Shown here in pieces: positions 30,266 through 37,352 of a stretch of 37,762 bases of DNA. Source of the DNA: a virus. A model generated the notes under the pieces. That model was not told where the DNA came from. It worked only from the letters and a program-made list of their open reading frames with translations, and searched no databases. How positions within the stretch are numbered: position 1 is the first letter of the stretch; each line of letters starts with the position of its first letter. Location of the stretch: positions 1 to 37,762 of the IMG/VR virus record IMGVR_UViG_3300007533_000007. One strand, 5' to 3'. A program made the position numbers and the translations under genes.

Positions 30266-32484
30266 ATCTTAATATGTTCGAACAATTCTTTTTGCTGTCC
30301 AAACTCACCGGCCGCTACTTTAATGTTCTGTTCTGCTATATTATAATAGCTCGGTTTTAGCTCAGCCCCAATAAAAGACCGACCCATCTTCAATGCAATA
30401 TATCCCTCACTGCCAATACCCATAAACGGGCTACTCACTATATCACCTTCATTGCTCCACAGGTAAAGCGCTCGGCGTATTACATCCAATTGTAAGGGAC
30501 AAATATGCTTCTCGTCTCGTTCGCCCCTTGCCTGCCGGTAATCCAATACATCCGACTGGTTTATATCCATCCAAACTGGAGAAGCTATCTTTTGCCATTT
30601 TTCAACAGGAAAATCTTCTGGTCGGTGTCCTACCGGATCTGGATTATCTCCGGGTTTTCTCATTGTCACAATATAATCAGGAATACCCTGCCTGCTCATT
30701 GCAGAATCTTTTTTAAGCTGCTTCCATAAAAGTCCTAATGCCTTTGTGCGCTGCATAGCAATAACGGGATCTTTCCAGATTGTTACTTCGGAGTGATAGA
30801 TAAATCCCTTTTCTTGAAACAGGCGTATAAGGTCGCCCCTAAAATCTCGTATCCCTATGTACCCGTCAAAAGCTTTCGAAGTAGGCAGGTTCATGCAGTG
30901 AAAGCTTAGGAGCCTACCCGGTTTTGTCACCCTATATAATTCTTCTGCCAAATACCCAAAATGTTCAAAAAACTCTTCATCGGTCCGGGAATTACCCATA
31001 TCTCGCTCGCTGTCAGAATACGTATAAAGTGACGAAAAAGGAGGAGAGAAAATAGAATACCCGATTGATTCATCTTCAAGATCCCGATAGACCTCCACGC
31101 AATCACCAAGGTATATATCGTACCGATCCCCATGCGCCGACGTCCTGTTATATGATGAGGATTCTGTAGATAGTCCTTTGTTTTCGCTTATTACTTTTGG
31201 CATAAACTCCTTTACCATTTGGTTCATCTTTTGAGCGTTCTCATCTTTGCGCTTTATGTTTTCTATAACTCTACCCTCACGTATGGACGTTATGATCTTG
31301 ACATCAACATCTTTATCCTGGCCAAATCTCCAGCATCTCCTCACAGCCTGATAGTACTGTTCATAAGAATCCGACAGCCCGACAAATATCATCTTATTGC
31401 AGTGCTGCCAGTTCATGCCAAATCCTGCGATAGACGGTTTGGTAACGAGAACTCTTATATCGCCATCAGCAAAACCAAGCATTGCTTGTTCTTTATGAGT
31501 GTCCGAGTCAGCCCCTTTTATCTCTACAGCGTCCGGTATTGATTCCGTGAGTGCCTTAGATTCCCTATTTAGGTTACACCATACCAATACCGGATCATCC
31601 GTGCTGTTGGCTATTTCTGCTGCCTTATTTACTCTCTCTTTAAGTGATTCCTTCCGGGCGTTCCTACGTTCGGTCATCGTCACCGCAACTTCATGAAACA
31701 ACCCGTCCCGTTTCATATTTTCAGGATGAACCTGTATGTTTTCTTCACTCAGTTCAGGCAGCTTAAACCGCCCATCACCATACCCCAAATCTGATGGCTG
31801 TTCTACAACCGCCGCCCATTGAGCAACGAACTTCCAAAATTCCCTTTCGGCATGTTGTTTTAGCCTCCATTTTTGGGTATTGGATGAATCGTGTATGAAG
31901 TATTCTGCCAGCATTTCTTCACGACTGCATATCCCTAAAAACTCTGAATGGTTTCCTAACTCCATGAAGTCATTAGGTGAAGGTGTCGCACTACATGCAA
32001 GCCGGTAATCATAATGCTGGAATGATTCAATAAGCTGGTTTCGTGTCTTTGATGTGTAGCTTTTCAGTATGGAGCTTTCATCCAATACAATACCTCCAAA
32101 ATAATACAGGTCAAATTTATGAAGCTTTTCATAATTTGTTATCGAAATCCCCTGCTGCACTTCTTTCTGGTCTGATACGATGTTTACATTGGGAATATTA
32201 AATTTACCTGATTCTCTTAGTGTCTGTTGTGACACAGCAAGAGGAGCTAACAAAAGAACAGATTCCCCGGTATTTTTAAATACCTGATGTGCCCATTCAA
32301 GTTGCATAGGAGTTTTACCAAGCCCGCAATCAGCAAATATGGCCGCTCTCCCATTCTTTAGCGCCCATAAAACCAGGTCCTTTTGGAATCCAAACAACTT
32401 ATCGTTTAATTCTTCCCGATCTATTTCAAGTCCTTTAGGTTGTACTTTCTTTAGCTTTGTCTCTAAGAAGTCTGTGTATTTCAT
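30262..32484 (-). CDS. SF2 (SNF2-like) helicase fused to an N4-cytosine-type DNA methyltransferase
   Basis: 740 residues from ATG 32484, chosen because it overlaps the upstream zinc-ribbon stop as ATGA. The helicase half has Walker A 'ADCGLGKT' (51-58), 'LDESS' (134-138), 'LACSATPSPND' and motif VI 'QAVRRCWRFGQ'. The C-terminal quarter has 'YLGDCVEVYRDL', the catalytic 'SPPF' and, later, the SAM-binding 'SSPFMGIGSEGYIALK', an order (IV before I) seen in beta-class amino-methyltransferases. It probably modifies phage DNA while translocating. The target sequence is unknown. Confidence 0.85.
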   Translation of the reverse strand: MKYTDFLETKLKKVQPKGLEIDREELNDKLFGFQKDLVLWALKNGRAAIFADCGLGKTPMQLEWAHQVFKNTGESVLLLAPLAVSQQTLRESGKFNIPNVNIVSDQKEVQQGISITNYEKLHKFDLYYFGGIVLDESSILKSYTSKTRNQLIESFQHYDYRLACSATPSPNDFMELGNHSEFLGICSREEMLAEYFIHDSSNTQKWRLKQHAEREFWKFVAQWAAVVEQPSDLGYGDGRFKLPELSEENIQVHPENMKRDGLFHEVAVTMTERRNARKESLKERVNKAAEIANSTDDPVLVWCNLNRESKALTESIPDAVEIKGADSDTHKEQAMLGFADGDIRVLVTKPSIAGFGMNWQHCNKMIFVGLSDSYEQYYQAVRRCWRFGQDKDVDVKIITSIREGRVIENIKRKDENAQKMNQMVKEFMPKVISENKGLSTESSSYNRTSAHGDRYDIYLGDCVEVYRDLEDESIGYSIFSPPFSSLYTYSDSERDMGNSRTDEEFFEHFGYLAEELYRVTKPGRLLSFHCMNLPTSKAFDGYIGIRDFRGDLIRLFQEKGFIYHSEVTIWKDPVIAMQRTKALGLLWKQLKKDSAMSRQGIPDYIVTMRKPGDNPDPVGHRPEDFPVEKWQKIASPVWMDINQSDVLDYRQARGERDEKHICPLQLDVIRRALYLWSNEGDIVSSPFMGIGSEGYIALKMGRSFIGAELKPSYYNIAEQNIKVAAGEFGQQKELFEHIKI

Positions 32485-32639
32485 CCTCTTTTGTTTTGAA
32501 CATTCCAGGTCCAAACAACGTTTTTAGGATGCGTACTAACAGCGTATCTGTCGCAACGATGGCACCCAGCCGATGTTTGACCTATTTTTATCTTGTCCTG
32601 TTTTCCGCACTGTTTGCAAGGGTTAATATGTTGTTTCAT
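32481..32639 (-). CDS. Lar-like zinc-ribbon protein (possible restriction alleviation)
   Basis: 52 residues, starting MKQHINPCKQCGKQDKIKIG, with two CxxC knuckles (C8-x2-C11 and C26-x2-C29) and 'VVWTWNVQNK' near the end, the pattern of the Lar family (CPxCG ... C..C ... WN.R). Lar proteins reduce restriction of incoming phage DNA by helping methylation. Here it directly precedes and is coupled to the helicase-methyltransferase gene, which supports a role in that modification. Confidence 0.65.
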   Translation of the reverse strand: MKQHINPCKQCGKQDKIKIGQTSAGCHRCDRYAVSTHPKNVVWTWNVQNKRG

Positions 32640-32686
32640 CCAAGTCATTCAAATAATTCATTATCGTTGTGTGATGCCTGCTTTAG

Positions 32687-33073
32687 TCATACCCCCACAC
32701 CCTTCAATCCAAAATATATCTTTTCGGCGGCGCTGGCCGACACCTTCCCGTAATACCCGTGCAACAGATCTTCAATGACACTGCCCTCGTATTTGACCAA
32801 ATCGTATATGTCCTGGGTCGGCATCTGCATCGACAACCGGCAAATCTCGGTTCTGGCCTTCCGGTGATACTTGTAGCGCTTGGGTACCCGCTCCCCTTCA
32901 AGATAGTGCAGGTAGGGAATCTCCTCACGGGTCAGCGTGCCGTCGCGTTTCTTTTTGCGCAGCTCCAGCAGCTTCCGTTTGTCGTACTCCTTATCGGATA
33001 GCCCGCTTTTGGGTATTCTCATCTTCGAGGTATACTTGCCGTGGGTGCTTATGCCGGGTTTGGTTGGGGTCAT
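32687..33073 (-). CDS. Basic helical protein, 128 residues
   Basis: The start is set at ATG 33073 (MTPTKPGISTHGKYTSKMRI), coupled to the upstream stop as ATGA. It is strongly basic with 'KYDKRKLLELRKKKRDGTLT'-type helices ('YDKRKLLELRKKKRDGTLTR') and 'SAAEKIYFGLKGVGV' at the end. DNA or RNA binding is plausible; no family assigned. The following 32640-32690 holds only 9- and 12-codon frames. Confidence 0.65.
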   Translation of the reverse strand: MTPTKPGISTHGKYTSKMRIPKSGLSDKEYDKRKLLELRKKKRDGTLTREEIPYLHYLEGERVPKRYKYHRKARTEICRLSMQMPTQDIYDLVKYEGSVIEDLLHGYYGKVSASAAEKIYFGLKGVGV

Positions 33074-33270
33074 TTTGTGCTCCAATATTCTTTTTCTTGT
33101 AAATATGAGTCCTTCCATATTTCAAATAATTCGCTTCCTTCTTCATATGGATTTTGATCTACTTTAGTACCCATCCTATAATCTACAGCACCTCGTTTTT
33201 CCGCTAATTTTCTCAGCCTTTCCCTATCCATTCCTTCCCTTAGTTCCGATAAATTCATTTCTTCACTCAT
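33070..33270 (-). CDS. Small hypothetical protein, 66 residues
   Basis: It starts MSEEMNLSELREGMDRERLR after AAAGGAG and is highly charged and helical. It is the first gene after the tRNA-like element in the direction of transcription, coupled to the basic protein downstream. Not recognised. Confidence 0.7.
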   Translation of the reverse strand: MSEEMNLSELREGMDRERLRKLAEKRGAVDYRMGTKVDQNPYEEGSELFEIWKDSYLQEKEYWSTK

Positions 33271-33324
33271 CTTCTACTCCTTTAGTTAAGAGCCGGGTAA
33301 CTTACCCCAGCCCGGTTGTGGTTG

Positions 33325-33395
33325 TGCCGGAAGCAGGATTCGAACCTGCGCCTCCGGGTTATGAGGCCGGCGGCTTATCCGTTTGCCCTACCTGC
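33325..33395 (-). tRNA. tRNA-Met(CAT)-like gene with a poorly paired acceptor stem
   Basis: On the minus strand the 3' half is canonical: T arm GCAGG-TTCGAAT-CCTGC, anticodon loop CTCATAA (anticodon CAT), 4-bp anticodon stem CCGG/CCGG with one C-C mismatch, and D loop AAACGGATAA closed by GGC/GCC. The 3' acceptor strand TTCCGGC expects GCCGGAA at the 5' end, but GCAGGTA is present (5 of 7 pairs, two mismatches, tight spacing to the D arm). CCA is not encoded. It could be a worn tRNA, an atypical phage tRNA, or a tRNA mimic. Confidence 0.55.
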
Positions 33396-33397
33396 AT

Positions 33398-33549
33398 GAA
33401 ATATTAAGGGTGCGGCCTATGGCGATTGAACATCCAGGTTTCGCAACTTTATAGAGCGCTTTTAACTGGACTACACATCGTTCCTGCCACCTATGATCGG
33501 TTTCCGCACCCCGAAGTCGGGTTTAGCACCCTGGCTTCAAATAAGTATG
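33398..33549 (-). other. Structured non-coding stretch next to the tRNA-like gene
   Basis: No frame is seen. An 8-bp stem GGGTGCGG/CCGCACCC (33504-33511 with 33408-33415) encloses about 90 nt. Inside, CCAG...CTGG and CGC...GCG make a nested hairpin, and 'GTGTAGTCCAGTT' and 'GTTCAATC' recall D- and T-arm sequences. Upstream on the same strand GAAG..GGGT..ACCC..CTTC (33512-33538) forms another hairpin. This reads as a tRNA-derived or tRNA-like structured RNA rather than a functional tRNA. Confidence 0.4.
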
Positions 33550-33807
33550 TCAATCCTCGGTAGCTTCCGGCTTGGGTGCCTTCGAGATATCTAGGTAGTA
33601 TTCTTCACCTTCCTCGAAGAATCCTTGTGCAGATGGATTATCGATCTGCATTTCAAGCTCCCCATAAGGGGTCGCTTCGGAGAATTGGTTGTTCTCTTCG
33701 TTATCCTTATCGTCGGTGCCATAGACTGCACCCAATTGAGCCATTTCACTGTTTCCGTTATCCTCTACTTTCCGGCAGAAGAATTTTGCTCTTAGTGTAT
33801 AAGACAT
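33550..33807 (-). CDS. Small conserved-type phage protein, 85 residues
   Basis: The start is set at ATG 33807 (MSYTLRAKFFCRKVEDNGNS). The family pattern 'AKF.C', 'FSEATPYGELEMQIDNPSAQ' and 'FEEGEEYYLDISKAP' is one I associate with small hypothetical proteins in many phages, without known function. It sits alone between two structured non-coding stretches. Confidence 0.75.
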   Translation of the reverse strand: MSYTLRAKFFCRKVEDNGNSEMAQLGAVYGTDDKDNEENNQFSEATPYGELEMQIDNPSAQGFFEEGEEYYLDISKAPKPEATED

Positions 33808-34182
33808 ATTTTTTTGATTTAGGTTGTTAGTAAGGCCCGGGGCAATACAGCCCCGGGCACGGGTTTTCTCTACAGTACGGCCCCCGGACACATGGGCTTA
33901 CGCTGTTATCGGTGGTCTGGCTATTCCGCCACTCCGGCTTGTAGGGTGCAGTCAGGGTTTGGCAGTATAGAACCACTTCCAAGTTATCAGCTTGGCCCTC
34001 CTGCACCCATATTCAGTATATCAAATTAGTAGAGCGGTAGGACAGCATCCCCCGATCAATTACGGGGCAGCCCACGGGCCTTGTGGCGCATGGGAGGAAC
34101 GTTCCTGCTGCCCTCCGCTCATTATGTCAAAGCTCCCGGCCCGCCGTCAAACAGGCCGGGGCATCGGGATGTATGGGGGAAA
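33808..34182. other. 375-bp GC-rich non-coding region full of hairpins
   Basis: No gene fits here. A perfect 9-bp hairpin GCCCGGGGC-AATACA-GCCCCGGGC lies at 33835-33858, just upstream of the 85-residue gene. At 33944-34008 an 8-bp stem (GGGTGCAG/CTGCACCC) plus AGGG/CCCT encloses a perfect 5-bp, 7-nt-loop anticodon-like arm (33979-33995) and a T-arm-like hairpin, a compact three-way junction. CCCCG/CGGGG (34052-34066), a 12-bp palindrome AGGAACGTTCCT (34095-34106) and CCCGGCC/GGCCGGG (34135-34160) follow. Either several decayed tRNAs or one larger RNA is possible; the strand is not decided. Confidence 0.5.
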
Positions 34183-34389
34183 TTATACCTTGTTCCAGTC
34201 TACGTTGATTTTCGTTTCATTCTTATCAATGTCATATTCACCAACTTCTATATATTTGATACATATATCATATTCGAATTCTTCTTCAATCTCATCCAGT
34301 TTCTCTTGTATAAGAGGCTTCAATACCTGCTCTACCTCTTCCCGATATTGCTCTACGGTTATTGTGCGACCATCTTGTGTATTAATCAT
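34183..34389 (-). CDS. Small acidic protein, 68 residues
   Basis: The start is set at ATG 34389, overlapping the upstream stop as ATGA. It starts MINTQDGRTITVEQYREEVE and contains a long acidic helix (KPLIQEKLDEIEEEFEYDIC) and a short beta end. Unknown family. It is the last gene before the structured region. Confidence 0.7.
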   Translation of the reverse strand: MINTQDGRTITVEQYREEVEQVLKPLIQEKLDEIEEEFEYDICIKYIEVGEYDIDKNETKINVDWNKV

Positions 34390-34799
34390 ACCGTTACCTC
34401 CCGTGCATCTATTACCGTTCCGTCGCCAAAATGGGATTGAGGACCGGGATAAACTTCTAAATCCAATAGGCATATCATATTATCCATTCTCATTGTTCCT
34501 TGATTTGCAGTAACCTCAAGTACTTCCCGAAACTCCTTTAAGTCTGGTGAAAAATGATGTTCATAATTCCATTTGTGTATTCTATTTAACTCCCTATCCG
34601 TCATGCTTTCTATAGGGCGGGCGATTAATTTGGCGGTCTTTAGTAGTTCCTCATCTTCTTTTAACCACCCCAACACATTTGCACTAAAATTACAAACCCT
34701 ATCTTTCATCACCCTTTCAAGATAGTTTAGAGACTTAGAATTTAATTCTATCTTAAACTTCCCATTCGCAAATAGGTGCGGATAATCTTTCCATTTCAT
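34386..34799 (-). CDS. Hypothetical phage protein, copy 2 of a mosaic pair
   Basis: 137 residues. It shares its first 16 residues (MKWKDYPHLFANGKFK), an internal 'LIARPIESMTD' and its last 12 residues almost exactly with the gene at 28707-29114, at DNA level too, but the regions between differ. The same AGGAGGAGAT start context is used. Recombination at shared ends or recent partial gene conversion is indicated. Confidence 0.75.
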   Translation of the reverse strand: MKWKDYPHLFANGKFKIELNSKSLNYLERVMKDRVCNFSANVLGWLKEDEELLKTAKLIARPIESMTDRELNRIHKWNYEHHFSPDLKEFREVLEVTANQGTMRMDNMICLLDLEVYPGPQSHFGDGTVIDAREVTV

Positions 34800-35233
34800 A
34801 TCTCCTCCATTTCTCCGGTTATCTCGTCTATTTTGTACTGCTTGCGTATTTCAGGCCTTATAATTATTGAACAGTCATATTCCATATGCCTCAGTATGCG
34901 GTCAATAAACACTTTCCCTTCATCCAGGGTGTACGAGGACGTTTCCCGAACGTATAACAGCTGCTCGCCCGTCTCCGGGTCTCTAAACAATTTGTTGATA
35001 CCGTATTTCTTTTTCAGATAGAACTTAGCTTCTTCCGGGCTTAACCCCATTTCCTTCCCGTACACATCGAAGCATACGTGCATGAAGGCGTTCTGTAGGT
35101 TCGTGCGGGTCTGCTTCCACTCTTCGATTGAAGCCCCGTATTCGCCATCCTCAAGGCTGCCAAGGTATTTAAACAGCCGCTTCCGTCCTACAGTTATCTT
35201 GCCGTCCTGCTTTTGGAAGTATATCGGCTTCAT
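34796..35233 (-). CDS. NinB-like recombination protein
   Basis: 145 residues. 'RTNLQNAFMHVCFDVYGKEM' and 'LSPEEAKFYLKKKYGINKLF' match the 'R...QN.y.H' and 'ee.K..lK..yg' pattern of NinB/YbcN-type recombination mediators, which bind single-stranded DNA. It lies directly after the exonuclease gene (4-bp overlap), completing an annealing protein - exonuclease - mediator set. Confidence 0.65.
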   Translation of the reverse strand: MKPIYFQKQDGKITVGRKRLFKYLGSLEDGEYGASIEEWKQTRTNLQNAFMHVCFDVYGKEMGLSPEEAKFYLKKKYGINKLFRDPETGEQLLYVRETSSYTLDEGKVFIDRILRHMEYDCSIIIRPEIRKQYKIDEITGEMEEI

Positions 35234-35832
35234 GCAGCTACCTTTTCAAGTTCAATATCAAACTCTTTCGCTTTCGGTATCACTATGGTTTTCCAAAATT
35301 CAATACACCGATCTTCAATCATCGAAATAATTTCTTCATCACGATCAACTCGTTGCACATACATTCTAAGATCTTTCGGGAATCTCGGGTCATAGCTTAT
35401 AAAGTCGCACCACTCGCGTCCGGTTATCCACATATAGCCCTGCATCTGGTTCATGTAATTTGATACCTGCGTCCCATCTCGAAGGTTCGCCAGATGCCAC
35501 TTACGCCGCGGGCATTTTATTTCAATGAGTCCGTCATCTCCTACAAGCCCGTCCGGTTCGCCAGAAACATAATCGTATTCGTGGTGCCATATACGTTTTT
35601 TTTCTGGCAGTTCAATATAATTATAGCGCTCATATAAAAGCACGGCATCAGATTCCAATTCTGTTCCCCGCTTCATATCCCAGGATTCGTACTCATCAGA
35701 GAAATCTACCCCAAGAATCCGCATGACTATTTTGTCCGCGTAGGTTTCCGCACCTGCCCCAAGCCCTGATTTAGCCATCAGGCAATCAAGCTGCGAGGGT
35801 GATATGGTAGCTGGTCTACTCATCTTTCCCAT
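35230..35832 (-). CDS. YqaJ-type (lambda exonuclease-like) recombination nuclease
   Basis: 200 residues (an in-frame ATG at 35823 is an alternative start). The PD-(D/E)xK core is visible as 'RGTELESDAVLLYER', 'SGEPDGLVGDDGLIEIKCPR' (D, E-x-K) and 'YMNQMQGYMWITGREWCDFI'. It resects double-stranded DNA to provide single strands for the annealing protein encoded just upstream. It overlaps that gene by up to 17 bp. Confidence 0.87.
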   Translation of the reverse strand: MGKMSRPATISPSQLDCLMAKSGLGAGAETYADKIVMRILGVDFSDEYESWDMKRGTELESDAVLLYERYNYIELPEKKRIWHHEYDYVSGEPDGLVGDDGLIEIKCPRRKWHLANLRDGTQVSNYMNQMQGYMWITGREWCDFISYDPRFPKDLRMYVQRVDRDEEIISMIEDRCIEFWKTIVIPKAKEFDIELEKVAA

Positions 35833-36472
35833 TCTTTATCGATGCCAGTTCCCGCTTCTGTTCGTCCGTAAGCTCGTACATAACCGTCGCCTTACCTACC
35901 GACATTCTTCCAAGCCTTATCGATTCCTTAACCATCTCAAATTCTTCCTCATCTACAGGCTCACGATCTTGCAGGTCCTTGTCTACTGTGAACGGCTTGA
36001 TGTCCTTTCGGTTGATATCGGCCCCAAAGATACGACCGATTTTGTGGCAGGCATCCTTTATAGCAATCGTCTCCGCAATAGGGGCACTCATTGGCACGGC
36101 CCCGCGTTGTACGTTGCTCATATCCGATTTTAACGTACCTGTTTCTGTCTGCGTTTGCAGCTCGTCGGCCCCAACCCCGTCCTGCCATTCCCATTCGTTC
36201 GTGACCGGATGAAAGTAGTGAACACGAACCGTAACTTGGATAGCATTCATCAGCATCTTTGTTTCCTTCACTTCAATACGGTATCGTTTGAAAAGACGCT
36301 TGAGCATCAATTCCACCTTGTCGATAGGTATGTAAAGATGCCCTTTTATATAGGGGTGTTCTTTTACCCATTTCTCCGGAGGGTCCTGGTTGACAAGCCA
36401 GTTAAACTCGTCAGTCTTTTTTGCAAGCTCTTTGTCTTGTGTCAGTTCTGCTATAGTTGGTAGGTTACTCAT
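35816..36472 (-). CDS. Single-strand annealing protein (Sak/Rad52-like type)
   Basis: 218 residues. 'VHYFHPVTNEWEWQDGVGAD', 'QTETGTLKSDMSNVQRGAVP' and 'AETIAIKDACHKIGRIFGAD' with 'INRKD' follow the 'DG.Ga...K......a..tA.k.Aak.lG..fG..Lnr' pattern of phage annealing proteins of the Rad52/Sak type. It pairs complementary single strands made by the neighbouring exonuclease. The C-terminus is acidic. Confidence 0.75.
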   Translation of the reverse strand: MSNLPTIAELTQDKELAKKTDEFNWLVNQDPPEKWVKEHPYIKGHLYIPIDKVELMLKRLFKRYRIEVKETKMLMNAIQVTVRVHYFHPVTNEWEWQDGVGADELQTQTETGTLKSDMSNVQRGAVPMSAPIAETIAIKDACHKIGRIFGADINRKDIKPFTVDKDLQDREPVDEEEFEMVKESIRLGRMSVGKATVMYELTDEQKRELASIKNGKDE

Positions 36473-36629
36473 CTTTACCCTTGTTTATCTTTTCAACTCC
36501 TTCGATTAGGTCCCGGAATTTCTGCATCCCAAATCCTTCCTCACTTAATAGCTCATAGGCATCTTTCAGAGCATTAAAGTACTTCGAATCGTTGGCCGCT
36601 TTGTTGGCTACTTCATATACTTTACTCAT
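36465..36629 (-). CDS. Small hypothetical protein, 54 residues
   Basis: It starts MSKVYEVANKAANDSKYFNA and ends IEGVEKINKGKDE. It is helical and acidic, overlaps the annealing protein start by 8 bp, and its start overlaps the previous frame (GATGAGTAA). Unknown family, but tightly packed in the recombination operon. Confidence 0.7.
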   Translation of the reverse strand: MSKVYEVANKAANDSKYFNALKDAYELLSEEGFGMQKFRDLIEGVEKINKGKDE

Positions 36630-36780
36630 CTTTTATACCCCACATATCGTATTTTCTTAATGTGTTTTCAAGTTCAAGAAGCGCAATCAAATAATGCCTC
36701 CATAATTTCAGGTACGGCAGATATGGCACGGGCGTTTGTTCTTCTACCAGACCACGTGCATATATATCCGTTCGTCTCAT
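36622..36780 (-). CDS. 52-residue frame overlapping the previous gene; possible frameshifted C-terminus
   Basis: From ATG 36780 it reads MRRTDIYARGLVEEQTPVPY and ends 'LLELENTLRKYDMWGIKDE'. Its last 20 residues look like the natural continuation of the 55-residue gene (36674-36841), which stops at TGA 36676-36674 in the frame before. The two overlap by 107 bp, more than any other pair here. It is either a true overlapping gene or the downstream part of one gene broken by a +1 shift. Confidence 0.45.
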   Translation of the reverse strand: MRRTDIYARGLVEEQTPVPYLPYLKLWRHYLIALLELENTLRKYDMWGIKDE

Positions 36781-36841
36781 TCCCTATTATATTCTGGTCC
36801 TCAATTTTCCACGGAGTCGGTGTTATTTTCGGCTTTTTCAT
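36674..36841 (-). CDS. Small phage protein (NAR..aPE.meAL type), possibly truncated by frameshift
   Basis: 55 residues, starting MKKPKITPTPWKIEDQNIIG and containing 'RRTNARAISAVPEIMEALFD', the 'aNA..IaaaPe.leaL' motif of a common family of short phage proteins. Family members usually continue with a helix such as 'LLELENTL', which is found in the +1 frame just after this gene's TGA. The local sequence is GCT TCT TGA A; slippage from TCT to CTT would restore the frame. Confidence 0.6.
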   Translation of the reverse strand: MKKPKITPTPWKIEDQNIIGNETNGYICTWSGRRTNARAISAVPEIMEALFDCAS

Positions 36842-37185
36842 ACAAACCTCGATGGATGTGAAAGGTTGCGGTTTGTCTGCTCGATGTCCTCTTCGTGCTG
36901 TCGCTCATCCCGCACACGTCGCTTGACCGGCGTTGTCACATCATCAATGATACACTTGACATGCTCTACAAGCGCCTCGATAACGGACTCCTCACTTGTC
37001 ACCCGTTCGGCTAATTCTTTATCCGGCAGCCATACGTCAGGATTTGCGAAACCAGGAGGGAAACGCTTGTAGTTGTCAATGTGGTGGTTGTAGGATTTCT
37101 CCACCACTTTCTCTGCCTCCCTACGTATGAGGTCATGCAAGTCTTTTCGTGTTTTTTCTGTCCAGTATCCGCTTTCGTCTTTCAT
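36838..37185 (-). CDS. Hypothetical protein, 115 residues
   Basis: It starts MKDESGYWTEKTRKDLHDLI after GGAGGAGAT. It is charged and helical, with 'ALVEHVKCIIDDVTTPVKRR' in the second half. It overlaps the next gene as ATGA and shares its initiation region with the mosaic pair genes. Not recognised. Confidence 0.7.
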   Translation of the reverse strand: MKDESGYWTEKTRKDLHDLIRREAEKVVEKSYNHHIDNYKRFPPGFANPDVWLPDKELAERVTSEESVIEALVEHVKCIIDDVTTPVKRRVRDERQHEEDIEQTNRNLSHPSRFV

Positions 37186-37352
37186 ATCTCCTCCTCTTTT
37201 TTATCTTCCCACAGCCCCCAGGTGCTGAATGCGTGATACGACAGGTAGCCGAAGAACCCTGCCGTAAAAAGCACAAGCAGGGTGATCTTTAGCACATGCC
37301 ACATCGTAGCAAGCATAGCATCTTCAACAACTTGGGTTAGTTCATTTTCCAT
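37182..37352 (-). CDS. Small single-span membrane protein, 56 residues
   Basis: It starts MENELTQVVEDAMLATMWHV and has one membrane segment (LKITLLVLFTAGFFGYLSYH) and an acidic tail KKEEEI. It overlaps the alanine-repeat gene by 11 bp and the next gene by 4 bp (ATGA). Unknown function. Confidence 0.7.
   Translation of the reverse strand: MENELTQVVEDAMLATMWHVLKITLLVLFTAGFFGYLSYHAFSTWGLWEDKKEEEI

Noticed and set aside
32640-32690. Two minicistrons of 9 and 12 codons between the 128-residue gene and the Lar-like gene.
   Set aside because: They overlap neatly (ATGA, TAATG), but are too short to support as genes; they may only pass ribosomes along.
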